Of a DNA stretch of 64,000 nucleotides, positions 50,509-58,701 are shown in pieces (the first letter of the stretch is position 1; each line of letters begins with the position of its first letter). Source of the stretch: Kribbella catacumbae DSM 19601 (GTDB lineage: Bacteria > Actinomycetota > Actinomycetes > Propionibacteriales > Kribbellaceae). The translations under genes and the position numbers were made by a program. The notes beneath the pieces were generated by a model. That model had not been told where the DNA came from. It made no database searches and saw only the letters and a program-made list of their open reading frames with translations. The stretch is taken from the NCBI RefSeq assembly GCF_000372465.1, contig NZ_AQUZ01000002.1, forward strand, positions 160-64,159, written 5' to 3'.

Positions 50509-50801
50509 CTACAAGCCCAGCGTCGCCAGTTGCGCGCGGCGCTCCTCAACAAGGTCCGAGTTCGAGCTGGTGGCGTGGCAGCAGATGCTCGCGACTGCTC
50601 GACGTCGAACTCGCCATTCTTGGCGCCATCGAGGAAATCGTCCCACTCGCGCGTGGTGAACTGCAGTACCGGACCCGTTGGACCGTTCTTGCTGTCTCGA
50701 ATTGCGACGCCTACACCAGGTCGATGGGCCACCTCAACGCAGTTGTTGGTCGCGTTGCAACGGCTGGACCTGCGAAAATCCAAGTCATTGAGGTCGGTCA
50801 T
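50505..50801 (-). CDS. DUF397 protein
   Basis: 98 aa from ATG 50801 (GGAAGGACACCG upstream). The DUF397 core (about 1-70) reads LDFRRSSRCNATNNCVEVAHRPG, VAIRDSKNGPTGPVLQFTTREWDDFLDGAKNGEFD. A 30-residue Arg-rich tail extends beyond the usual end. DUF397 proteins act with HTH-DUF5753 partners. The usual arrangement is co-directional, so the tail-to-tail arrangement with a 4-bp overlap is unusual and could give mutual antisense control. Confidence 0.9.
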   Translation of the reverse strand: MTDLNDLDFRRSSRCNATNNCVEVAHRPGVGVAIRDSKNGPTGPVLQFTTREWDDFLDGAKNGEFDVEQSRASAATPPARTRTLLRSAARNWRRWACS

Positions 50802-50860
50802 CGGTGTCCTTCCGATCATGCGCTGGAGAGTCAGATAGCGGCTGATCTACGGGCCTGTAC

Positions 50861-51041
50861 GCCGTCCCCGCCCGACTCGACCGGAGCGGGGACGGCAGGC
50901 CCTCAAGGGAGCCGCCCGATCCCGAGGGGGTGGAACGGCGAGCGACCGCAGCGGATGCAGTACGTATCGCTCGCCGGGTTTGGGGAAGGGAGTCCCGGCC
51001 GCGTCCGGGGGAGGCCCGCGACGGTGCCGGGCCGGGACTCC
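50861..51041 (-). other. three stacked GC-rich hairpins upstream of the DUF397 gene
   Basis: GCCGTCCCCGC (50861-50871) / GCGGGGACGGC (50886-50896); GGCGAGCGA (50937-50945) / TCGCTCGCC (50967-50975); GGAGTCCCGGCC (50989-51000) / GGCCGGGACTCC (51030-51041). All are perfect. The first and third stems have close counterparts at 58.4-58.6 kb. There are no U tracts. From 50802 to 51120 there is no gene. Confidence 0.6.
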
Positions 51042-51120
51042 GGAACGGGACGGCTGATGCGACTGTCAGGCAGATGCGACGCCGCGCGGAGGCTCAGCCG
51101 CACCGTTGCTTGGTGGGCGG

Positions 51121-51600
51121 TCATGCCGGCCAGTTCGCGATTCCGGCGCCGACGCACTCATGGTCATCTGATGCGACGGCCTGGTCGATCCAGCGCACCT
51201 CGGTTGCACCGTCGTGCCCGTGGATCGACAGCAGGTCATCGATGCTGTCCCAGACCGCGGTGCAGGGTTTCGTGGACGTCCACCGCAGCGCTACCGCTCC
51301 GCAGCTGAACTCGATGCCCTCGGCCACGGGCCCGGTACCGCTGACTCCGGAGACATCGACGTGACGGATCAGCTCGAACCGCCTGGTCCGTGCCCGGGGA
51401 GCGCTCGGCGGGCTGTCGGCCGCTGAGTGAGGGGAAAGGTCGTCGGTGCTCGCAGCACCATGGCGATGCCGGACAGCTTCCACTCGAACAGCAGCGAGCT
51501 GTTCAGGATCCGGTCGATGGCGGCGACCTTCTCCGCCGATGTCATGCCGTGGCGGTTGCGCATAAGCGTAGAGGCCAGCGAAGGCGATCGAGTTCGTCAT
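51121..51600 (-). CDS. hypothetical protein, possibly frameshifted
   Basis: 159 aa from ATG 51600. The C-terminal 90 residues look genuine: RRFELIRHVDVSGVSGTGPVAEGIEFSCGAVALRWTS ... SIDDLLSIHGHDGATEVRWID. This is a pattern I associate with small actinobacterial proteins of unknown function. The N-terminal half (PPRHDIGGEGRRHRPDPEQL) looks like a wrong-frame translation. In the adjacent frame (51369-51563) MTSAEKVAAIDRILNSSLLF, EWKLSGIAMVLRAPTTF is more protein-like. Either two small genes overlap or the gene is broken by frameshifts. Confidence 0.45.
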   Translation of the reverse strand: MTNSIAFAGLYAYAQPPRHDIGGEGRRHRPDPEQLAAVRVEAVRHRHGAASTDDLSPHSAADSPPSAPRARTRRFELIRHVDVSGVSGTGPVAEGIEFSCGAVALRWTSTKPCTAVWDSIDDLLSIHGHDGATEVRWIDQAVASDDHECVGAGIANWPA

Positions 51601-51828
51601 CGGCACGCGGCTTTCAGGACACCGGCGGCGTGACGCCACCGGCCTTGTTGTCGGCTTCCGGCATGCACGGCGTCATCTCCCCCTTGTGGCTGGTACGGGT
51701 TGACCACGGCAACCGGGAGCTGTGAGGGCTCCCGGGTTCCCGCGGCTGGCATGAGCCCCGCAGCCCCATCTGTTCTTGCTGAGCATCGATTCGTCGACGT
51801 CACATTCAGATGCTGCAGCTGTGACGGT

Positions 51829-51881
51829 TGAACAGCGAAGCGTGATGCCGCTGAACTTTCAGTTCTGTTAAGTTCTTCGCT
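51829..51881 (+). promoter_or_regulatory. promoter/operator region before a GTG-started gene
   Basis: TAAGTT (51869-51874) lies only 7 bp before GTG 51882, so the transcript may be leaderless. GAACTT...AAGTTC and AGCGAAG (51834-51840) / CTTCGCT (51875-51881) are inverted repeats spanning it. The -35 is unclear (TTGAAC at 51829 is too far). From 51601 to 51828 I see no gene. Confidence 0.4.
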
Positions 51882-53735
51882 GTGAGAGTGGCTTTCCTGT
51901 CGTTTCTGGAAGCTGTCCGCCGTGGTTCGGGACCGGTTGCCGCCGACTACGCCGGGTGGCTGGTGCCGCACGACCAGCGTGAGCTGTTCATCCTCGACGC
52001 CGCTGGAGCGGAGCGTGTCCGGCTGGCCGGCTGGGTGCGTGACGACCTCACCGATCGACTTTCGGAGATCATCCACAGGAGCACACAGGCCAAGCACCGC
52101 GACAAGCTGGCCGAGCTTGCCCGCTACTACCTCCGTCCCATCGGTACAAAGGATCGGACTGCAAGCCGGGCATCTCTGAGCAACTGGCGACATGACGGGG
52201 CCGAGAATGTCGCCGAAGAATTCATCGCGCGCCATGCCACCGGACTCGCCCTCCGCGTGTCAGGACTGCCCCATAAGGGTGAGCGTCTGAGTCTGGAATC
52301 GTTGTCCCGCGATCCTGCTGTGAGCTGGATAAGGCGACTGGCTCCGCAGGAACGCGACATGGCCATCTACCGAGGCTTGGCGGATGCAGCAGCCGAAGCA
52401 AAGTCCAAAGCGGACGCGAAGCTGCTAATCGGGGTCGCGCTGATTGCCGCTCGCCTCGCGCCAGAAACGAACCCCGAGCCCGCGAGCGACTACGACGGAA
52501 CGACCTTGGCTGGCATGGACGGCCGTAGGTTCACACGGTCTCGGCTGGCGCTACCGTTGGTCCTGTTCTGCCTGCAACGCGCCGCTGTTGCTGCTCGACA
52601 ACCAGGACGACTGGCCGATCAACGGACGGCGCTCATCGCAGGTCAGCGTCTCGTGGACGCTGCGGAGGGGCCACTGATACGTCCTGGACCGCTTTCGAGG
52701 TTGGACACTGAGAACATCTTCGAGCACGAGCTATTTGCTGACGGGATCGACTACGCGTGGCAGATGATCTCAACGAGTGACGCTAAGCCGATTCTCGCTA
52801 GCCTCACTCGATACGGAGCCCTTGCGTCTGGCATGTTGAACGACCGCGAACACCGCGAGCTGGCTCTGCTCAGCATGGGGGTCGCTCGACGGCATTCCGA
52901 CCGACGAGCCCTCCATATTGAGCTCCACCATCCATCATTTCGCACCGACTCTGCAGATTCGGTCCTGTTTCAGCTGCGGTTTCGCCGGGAACGGCTCCTG
53001 CTGGCGAGCCATCACCGTCCGGGCCTGGATTGGCGTAACGAACTAACCAGGATGAACGATCTCCTGGTCGTGAGAAGGAGGCTCCTGCCCGGTGCCGAGG
53101 CGCGCCGCCTGGAGAAGGTTCAACTTCATGTGCGACAGGGGATTCTCCTCCGCCAAGCCCGAGAGCTCACGGCCGCTGGGCGGCCGATGGACACCGTCCC
53201 TGTCACTCTGACCGACGACCATATCCGCAGGGCTGTGCACGCAATCGATGACATGATCGCGTTGATGCAGACCAGCTTCCGCATCGCCGACGAGGATGGG
53301 GATGAAGTCTCTGCGGTCAATGCTCACCGCCGTAAGACCGAGGCGGACGGTGTGATTCACCTGCTGAGCCGAGTACCCCATCCTGAAGCGCTTGCGAGCG
53401 CCCGGCGGCTTCGACGCGACTTGAACCGCCTTGACGAGGTCCACGCCGATCAGCTGACCGATCTTCGCGCCGGCGCTACTACCCTATGGCTGCTTGCGAT
53501 GGCCGACCAAGCTGTGCGCTACAACGAGATCCCGCAGGCCAGGCACTACCTCGGTGCCGCCGTAGCTGAGCTACCCGCAGGCATACCCCATCTAGCCATC
53601 CGATCTGCCAGCGTCGCTGTAGGCATCGGAGATGTCGAACTCGCCAAGCGGCTGGTAGAGCACGTGCCGCTTTCACACGCATGGCCTTCATACCTGAGGC
53701 ACCTGGTCGAGCGGCTTGGGGCCATCGAACGCTAG
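51882..53735 (+). CDS. large protein of unknown function
   Basis: 617 aa from GTG 51882, without a ribosome site. Largely alpha-helical, Arg- and Leu-rich, no signal peptide or membrane span. The N-terminal 110 residues (WLVPHDQRELFILDAAGAERVRLAGWVRDDLTDRLSEII) and the Leu-rich middle (YGALASGMLNDREHRELALLSMGVARRHSDRRALH) suggest a TPR/HEAT-like solenoid. A later part (NRLDEVHADQLTDLRAGATTLWLLAMADQAVRYNEIPQARHYLGAA) again has a TPR look. No catalytic motif is evident. It is not obviously part of an operon. Codon use resembles its neighbours. Confidence 0.7.
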   Translation: MRVAFLSFLEAVRRGSGPVAADYAGWLVPHDQRELFILDAAGAERVRLAGWVRDDLTDRLSEIIHRSTQAKHRDKLAELARYYLRPIGTKDRTASRASLSNWRHDGAENVAEEFIARHATGLALRVSGLPHKGERLSLESLSRDPAVSWIRRLAPQERDMAIYRGLADAAAEAKSKADAKLLIGVALIAARLAPETNPEPASDYDGTTLAGMDGRRFTRSRLALPLVLFCLQRAAVAARQPGRLADQRTALIAGQRLVDAAEGPLIRPGPLSRLDTENIFEHELFADGIDYAWQMISTSDAKPILASLTRYGALASGMLNDREHRELALLSMGVARRHSDRRALHIELHHPSFRTDSADSVLFQLRFRRERLLLASHHRPGLDWRNELTRMNDLLVVRRRLLPGAEARRLEKVQLHVRQGILLRQARELTAAGRPMDTVPVTLTDDHIRRAVHAIDDMIALMQTSFRIADEDGDEVSAVNAHRRKTEADGVIHLLSRVPHPEALASARRLRRDLNRLDEVHADQLTDLRAGATTLWLLAMADQAVRYNEIPQARHYLGAAVAELPAGIPHLAIRSASVAVGIGDVELAKRLVEHVPLSHAWPSYLRHLVERLGAIER

Positions 53736-53756
53736 AACGCCTTTGTCGTAACCGAA

Positions 53757-54614
53757 CTAGCGCTTGGACCCTTCCACGACGATCTGCGCGGCCGCCGCAT
53801 CTGATGCGACAAGCGTGCTATCGAAGATGGGCTCGGCAGCATCCAACGCGATGTCAATCGCGGTGCGCTCCCGGCCGGCACCGTCGCCCACATAGAGACC
53901 AGCCGCGTATGCCATGCAGATACCTGCGGCACCATCCCAGACCTTCTGCCGTTCACGGTAGAACAAACCGAATGATTCGAGTGCTGGGTCGGTGAATGGT
54001 GCGATGTCGATGCACGTCCTCACCATGTCCAGAGTCTGCGATGTCGCACGAACCTTGAGTTGGTACCCGTAAGCCGACAGTTCGCTCTCATACGGCCGCG
54101 CGCTCGTGCCGGAACTCCTCGTAACGGAAGCCAGTTGACGCTGGCCGGAAAGGGACGGACCAGATGCTCGCCTGCCATTAACCAGAATCGGTTCATTCCT
54201 GCCACTCAGGCTGATGCAAACAGGGCCACGATCGGGTCCGATTTCAGGTGCCAGAACGAACGCGGCCACTGGCACCTTGTTCTCAACGAGACAGACGACG
54301 CTGCAAAATTCTCGGCCGTTCTGATCAACAAATTGAGCTGTGCCGTCGATGGGATCGATGATCCAGAGCCGATCACTCGGTCCACTCCCGTGAAGTACCT
54401 CCGCGCCATGAACGCCCTCCTCCCCGATGATCAACCCGTCGGGGTCAACCGCTCGCACGCACTTGATGATCTGCTCCTGCACGGCCCCGTCTGCCTCTGA
54501 AAGCAAGGTGCTATCGGGCTTCTGCTCGACCCAAAAGGATCGCTTGGAACGAAAATCTGCGAGCATGGGCGTCAGGACGCCCTCCAGTTCCTGCCACAAC
54601 GATGGGATGTCCAC
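53757..54614 (-). CDS. inositol monophosphatase-family phosphatase
   Basis: 285 aa. The metal-binding motifs are complete: IIGEEG (about 62-67), WIIDPIDGTAQFV (about 84-96) and KVWDGAAGICMAYAAGLYVGDG (about 225-246, WDxAAG). The family removes phosphate from inositol phosphates, histidinol phosphate, 3'-phosphoadenosine phosphates or sugar phosphates with Mg2+. The site does not tell which. A Gln replaces the usual aromatic residue after DGT. It is convergent with the preceding gene (21-bp gap). Confidence 0.9.
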   Translation of the reverse strand: MDIPSLWQELEGVLTPMLADFRSKRSFWVEQKPDSTLLSEADGAVQEQIIKCVRAVDPDGLIIGEEGVHGAEVLHGSGPSDRLWIIDPIDGTAQFVDQNGREFCSVVCLVENKVPVAAFVLAPEIGPDRGPVCISLSGRNEPILVNGRRASGPSLSGQRQLASVTRSSGTSARPYESELSAYGYQLKVRATSQTLDMVRTCIDIAPFTDPALESFGLFYRERQKVWDGAAGICMAYAAGLYVGDGAGRERTAIDIALDAAEPIFDSTLVASDAAAAQIVVEGSKR

Positions 54615-54992
54615 AGACGAAGTCTATTGGCCCATAGCTTGCGTACGCCGCGCACGGCCATGTCCGCGACAACGCTCTGTACCTCGTCCGCTCGGCCGAC
54701 GCGCATCTGCGGTTCGGTGACGTCGAACGGCCTGTGCTGCCGCCGGCCAGGCGCTGGACCATATCAACGCTCCCGACTCGACACGCCCACCGCAGCACTT
54801 GCCGACTTCACTCAACCCTTAGGCCGTACCGCTCGGCGCGCGCTGCCTCCGAACTCGTGGCGCGCACGGACTAACCGACTGCTCCCGCTTCACGACCCGC
54901 CCCTGCCACGCGAAGGCGGGTCGACGTGTCGGTTACGCTGGTTCCTGCGCAGCGACCCGTCTTCGCAGAGCAGTGGGGCCCACCGGTGACGG
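54615..54992. other. intergenic region without a supportable gene
   Basis: 378 bp. A plus-strand stretch around 54655-54730 reads RDNALYLVRSADAHLRFGDVERPVL and looks like a gene fragment, but it has no start and soon becomes low-complexity. No terminator with a U tract is visible. Probably a decayed gene. Confidence 0.4.
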
Positions 54993-55892
54993 TTAGAGCC
55001 GGTTCCACATGAGGTTGTCTTCGCCGCGTTGCAATTGCGCGATACGGGTATGTACTTCGGCGGCTGGGGGGCTGCCGGGTGCAGATTTGCGGGCATTCGT
55101 GGTGATCATGCGCAGTTCGCGCAGATCGCGCATGGCCTTGTATCCGGACCAGTCACGGATGTCGATGCCGTAGACATCGACGAATTGCGTGTACTCGTCG
55201 GGGTCGGGAAAGAATCTGCGGCAGTGGATTTCGATGGTGACCAGGTCCCATTCCCGGGGGCCGATGCAGGCGCCGTCCCAGTCGATGAGCGCGGTGCCTT
55301 GTTTCATCTGGAGTGCGTTGTGGTGCTGGGGGTCTTCGTGGATCAGACCTGGCGGTAGCTCGTAGTGGACGGAGGCAGCGGCGGCTGCTGTTTCGTCGCT
55401 GTATGTGGTGAGGAACTGCTGCTCTGGGGCGCTGAGGATGCGGCTGGACGCGATTGAGTTCCGGATGCCGTCAATGAGGTCGAGAGGCGGCAGATCGAGT
55501 GGTGGGGCGAGAGTGTGCAGAACCTTTAATGGATGACCGAGGTCTGCGGCGGTCACCCGGGGTTGGTCCGTCTGGTCGATGTAGGGCCAGAAAGTCGCCA
55601 GGCATCCGGCACTTTCCAACGGCTGCAGGTGAGGCGATGGTGGGACGGCGAGAATGTCTTGGCCCACAATCCAGCGGACGAGGGCCAGTGTCCGGTTCAG
55701 ATCGTCGGGCTGTTCGCCGGGGCGAGCGATTTTGACGACGATCTCGCTCCGGGGGAGCAGGTAGACCGCGTTGGTTTGGTGACGGAGAAGGACCGCGCCG
55801 GCCGCGTCGATGCCGGCTTGGTGGCAGACGTCAGCGAGGACTCGCTGTGTGGTTTCGGGGGTAAAGGTGGTCTCGGTGATCAGCGAGGTCAT
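54993..55892 (-). CDS. aminoglycoside-phosphotransferase-family kinase
   Basis: 299 aa. The APH/choline-kinase fold is shown by NAVYLLPRSEIVVKIARPGE (nucleotide-binding strands with the ATP Lys), GLIHEDPQHHNALQ (catalytic loop, HEDxxxxN in place of HGDxxxxN) and GTALIDWDGACIGPREWDL (the Mg-binding DxD/E block). Substrates in this family are small hydroxylated molecules, not necessarily aminoglycosides. The ATG abuts the stop of the XRE-TPR regulator, so both are one transcript. Kinase and regulator are divergent from the nucleotide-type cluster and may serve self-resistance or activation there (inference). Confidence 0.88.
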   Translation of the reverse strand: MTSLITETTFTPETTQRVLADVCHQAGIDAAGAVLLRHQTNAVYLLPRSEIVVKIARPGEQPDDLNRTLALVRWIVGQDILAVPPSPHLQPLESAGCLATFWPYIDQTDQPRVTAADLGHPLKVLHTLAPPLDLPPLDLIDGIRNSIASSRILSAPEQQFLTTYSDETAAAAASVHYELPPGLIHEDPQHHNALQMKQGTALIDWDGACIGPREWDLVTIEIHCRRFFPDPDEYTQFVDVYGIDIRDWSGYKAMRDLRELRMITTNARKSAPGSPPAAEVHTRIAQLQRGEDNLMWNRL

Positions 55893-57410
55893 TTAGGGGG
55901 CCGCGGTGAGCGCGAGCATTTCACGCAGATCGGCGGCTGCTGGCAGGGCCCGCGCGGTGCGGGGGAGGGCTGAGAGCACGTCGGTTCCTCGGGTGAGAAC
56001 GATCTGGGTCCGGTGCCCGGCGGGCACCGCCTCCAGTGTCTCCTGTGTCAGTTCGCACGCGGCGACCGCGTCGCTGTTCGCCAGTCCGGCCGCTCGGTCG
56101 AGCTGTATGAGGGTGGGGTCGAGTGTGAATCCGGCACCTTGCTGCGAATAGAGCTGCAGTGCGCGGTCTTGGATTGGTTCGGCCCGTTCCGGCTCGCCGA
56201 GGTAGGTGAGGGCTCCCGACAGGTAGAGCAGCAGGCGTCGTTCCGGGAAGGTGAAGGCGTCGGTGCTGTCGGGGTCGGGTATCTGGTTGAAGATGTCTTG
56301 GGCTCGGCCCATGGCTTGTTCGGCCTGGGCGTGGCTGCCGAGTCGTGCCCAGGCGCGGCCTTCGGCTGCGGCTGCGAGGCAGGTCGCGGCGCAGGCAAGA
56401 TCGCCCGCGATCTTCTGGGCTTCCTGGGCCAGGCGGATCGTGCGGGGGAGATCGCCGTAGTAGTACGGGAGCATTGCTTCTTGGGCGCGGATCTGTGCTC
56501 GCAGAGCGTTGTCGTGGGTGTCGTCGCCGGCGAGGCGGGCGGTGCGGTACCAGCGGTGGCTGTCGTTGGTCTCGCCGAGTTTCATGAGGCTGTCGGCGGT
56601 CAGGGTGGCCAGTTGTGCGGCGGCACCTGCAAGGCGCAGCCGGATGTGAGCGGTCTGGTTCTGCCTGGTGAGGTCGGCGACCCCCAGAAACTCGGTCAGC
56701 AGCGCGGCAAGCATCTTGTTCGGGGCATGGTGAATGTGGTCGCGGCGCAACTGTTCGACGGCGTCTTCGATGAGCTCCATCCGGGAGCCGTTGACCGTGC
56801 CGGCTGCCAGGACGTCGTCGGTGCTACGCCGTACCCGGTCGATCGACTCCAAGAGATGCGGGGGTAGCGGACCGAGGTCTTGGCCGGGCAGTTGGCGCAA
56901 GAGGTGTCGAATGTCGTGCTCGAGCGGCCCAGGTACATCGGTGTCAGCGCCCGAGGAGGCGAGCTCGTGCCTGGTCGGTGCCGAGGCCGCAACCGGCAGG
57001 GCGGTTTGCGCGCGCATCGCGGTCAGAACGATCCGGTCCCGCGCCGGCAGCTGGTCCAGTTCGGTCGCTGTCAGCAGTCGGTGCGGCTCGACGTCGTAGA
57101 CCTGAGCCAGAAGCACGAGGTTGTAGATCGTCGGCGGTTTGACGCCCGGCCCCGGCATAGGCCACCGCTCAAGCTTAGAGATCGCGGTGTAGTCAGCGGC
57201 CGGCAGCGACTCGTCGGCTGCGCTGTATTGCGCCGCGACTTCACCCTGGGACAGGCCACAGGCGTGCCGGTACGACGCAAGGGTCCCGAATCCCCACCGG
57301 ATACGAAACTCGGCAGCGATGTCATCGACCGTCATGCCCTGGTTCATGAGCTGGTGGCGCAGAGCCGTCCTCGCGGCTTTGTCGCTGCCTCGCCCCTGCG
57401 TTGTGCTCAT
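55893..57410 (-). CDS. XRE-family regulator with TPR domain
   Basis: 505 aa. HTH at about 35-105: FRIRWGFGTLASYRHACGLSQGEVAAQY ... YTAISKLERWPMPGPGVKPP. This is an actinobacterial HTH type with an insertion in the middle. The C-terminal 300 residues are TPR-like (AQLATLTADSLMKLGETND, SHRWYRTARLAGDDTHD, ALTYLGEPERAEPIQDRALQLY). Similar in plan to the regulator at 45.0-46.3 kb next to the lanthipeptide locus. It is divergent from the small genes at 57.7 kb across a 336-bp gap that carries ACTCGT (57608) / ACGAGT (57634), a possible operator. Confidence 0.88.
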   Translation of the reverse strand: MSTTQGRGSDKAARTALRHQLMNQGMTVDDIAAEFRIRWGFGTLASYRHACGLSQGEVAAQYSAADESLPAADYTAISKLERWPMPGPGVKPPTIYNLVLLAQVYDVEPHRLLTATELDQLPARDRIVLTAMRAQTALPVAASAPTRHELASSGADTDVPGPLEHDIRHLLRQLPGQDLGPLPPHLLESIDRVRRSTDDVLAAGTVNGSRMELIEDAVEQLRRDHIHHAPNKMLAALLTEFLGVADLTRQNQTAHIRLRLAGAAAQLATLTADSLMKLGETNDSHRWYRTARLAGDDTHDNALRAQIRAQEAMLPYYYGDLPRTIRLAQEAQKIAGDLACAATCLAAAAEGRAWARLGSHAQAEQAMGRAQDIFNQIPDPDSTDAFTFPERRLLLYLSGALTYLGEPERAEPIQDRALQLYSQQGAGFTLDPTLIQLDRAAGLANSDAVAACELTQETLEAVPAGHRTQIVLTRGTDVLSALPRTARALPAAADLREMLALTAAP

Positions 57411-57746
57411 CCCCGCCTACTCTCCGTCAATCTGACCAGATTGGGGTGCGTCAGCGGCAAAAGCAAGGTGGCTCTCACCAGGTTTCTGGGTGCAGGCGGC
57501 ACATCTTCTGTCGCGCGCCGCTGGATTCACGCCTGAACCGGGGGCCCGTTGCCGTACCCAACAAATAGGTTTCCTGACCCCAGGTAATCGCCTGCAGAGC
57601 TCTGTTTACTCGTAGTTACTGCAAGAACACGAGTTGCGTGATCAGTTTCGACGCCGGTTGCTCTCACGACAGGCCACGGATCGCGCTGAACGGTCACCGC
57701 GCAGCCATCGGGCGCGCTGGCCGCACTGGACGGCAGGGGAGAAGAC

Positions 57747-57848
57747 ATGCACTTGTACGAAGCCGTATGCGGCGTGATGTACGTGCTCGGCGTTGTGGGT
57801 ATGCGCGGCTTCTTGCGCGACGTAGCTGAGGATGTGAAGGACCTGTGA
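57747..57848 (+). CDS. 33-aa peptide at the head of the nucleotide-type cluster
   Basis: ATG 57747 after GGGGAGAAGAC, to TGA 57848. The product is MHLYEAVCGVMYVLGVVGMRGFLRD plus VAEDVKDL. A hydrophobic stretch (VCGVMYVLGVVGM) could associate with a membrane. The stop overlaps the next start (GTGA), which supports translation. No family is recognised. A small regulatory or leader peptide is possible. Confidence 0.55.
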   Translation: MHLYEAVCGVMYVLGVVGMRGFLRDVAEDVKDL

Positions 57849-58051
57849 TCCCGGCAATGGTCGACGGAGGCCGGCAGGACCGGCGCAGGGTCAGGGTCTG
57901 GTTCGGGGAGCACGTCATCGCCCAGTACATCGCCGAGCCGGCGCTGGCCGCCCGGTACGAGCAGGCTATGCGTCGGCGCTTCGCTGGGCTGAAGGTCACC
58001 AACGATCGCCTTGGTGCCACCGCGAATCCCTCGGCAGCAGGAGACAGTTGA
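57845..58051 (+). CDS. 68-aa hypothetical protein
   Basis: GTG 57845 overlaps the previous stop. It reads MIPAMVDGGRQDRRRVRVWFGEHVIAQYIAEPALAARYEQAM, then basic RRRFAGLKVTNDRLG. The segment VRVWFGEHVIAQYIAEPALAARYEQAM resembles short conserved actinobacterial proteins of regulatory loci. No function is known to me. It is followed after 1 bp by the resolvase-like gene. Confidence 0.6.
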   Translation: MIPAMVDGGRQDRRRVRVWFGEHVIAQYIAEPALAARYEQAMRRRFAGLKVTNDRLGATANPSAAGDS

Positions 58052-58052
58052 A

Positions 58053-58361
58053 GTGACCGATCGCACCCGCCCGTTGCTGATCGGCTACTACGCGGAGACG
58101 TTCCTCATGTCGGCCGCCGAGAAGGAAAAGATCCGCCAGCGGTTCCTCGGGTTCGCAGAACGCGAGGGTTATGTCCTAGGCCCGATCGTTTGCCAGGAAC
58201 TCGACCAGAAGTCGAAGTTCGAGCACCTGGTCGACCTGGTCAAGATTCGTGCGGTCGCGGCGGTCGTCGTCTCGAACCGCGCCGACCTCAGCGAATCGCA
58301 AGGTCACCGGCTGGACGCCGAGGCGAGAGCCCAGGTTTTGGTAGCACCGCCGCCGCCGTGA
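58053..58361 (+). CDS. small protein with resolvase-N-terminal-like fold (copy 3)
   Basis: 102 aa from GTG 58053 (GCAGGAGACAGTTGAA upstream). LLIGYYAETFLMSAAEKEKIRQRFLGFAEREGYVLGPIVCQEL, then LVDLVKIRAVAAVVVSNRADLS. This is the strand-helix-strand-helix-strand order of serine-recombinase N-terminal domains. A Tyr-Ala-Glu run replaces the usual Arg/Ser catalytic block, and no DNA-binding domain is present. It matches copies 1 and 2 at 43-44 kb in plan. As there, it immediately precedes a multi-hairpin segment and biosynthetic genes. Confidence 0.65.
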   Translation: MTDRTRPLLIGYYAETFLMSAAEKEKIRQRFLGFAEREGYVLGPIVCQELDQKSKFEHLVDLVKIRAVAAVVVSNRADLSESQGHRLDAEARAQVLVAPPPP

Positions 58362-58701
58362 TCCGACGGGGCCGAGTCGCCTGTCACTCCCGTGCCGCGC
58401 GGCTTCCTCGATCTGCGCCGGGAGACCCCTCGGTCCCGTCACCTACCGGAGTCCCCAGACCCGCCCCTCGATCCCCTGGCAATTGGGGCTGGGGACTCCT
58501 CGCAAGCCGGCTGGTGCACCCGTTGCCGCTCGAGCGCGGGCACCAGCCGTTCCAACCCTGGGGCGGCGGGCCCCAGCGTGGCCCAGCCGTCCCCCTGCGT
58601 GGAGTCAGGGCCCCAAGGGGGACGGCGTTCGGGCCAACGGCAGGGCGGGACTAGCCCCTGCATGGCAATGAACTTCAACACCCAGGCCCCGTGGAGGCTT
58701 T
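58362..58701 (+). other. GC-rich multi-hairpin segment upstream of the MurA-like gene
   Basis: 340 bp without a gene. Perfect stems: GGAGTCCCCAG (58448-58458) / CTGGGGACTCC (58489-58499); GGCTGGTGC (58509-58517) / GCACCAGCC (58540-58548); GCCGTCCCCC (58586-58595) / GGGGGACGGC (58617-58626). The first and third match stems at 50.9-51.0 kb, and the third matches the pair at 43.07-43.11 kb. GTGGAGGCTTT near 58690 is the ribosome site of the next gene. Confidence 0.6.
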
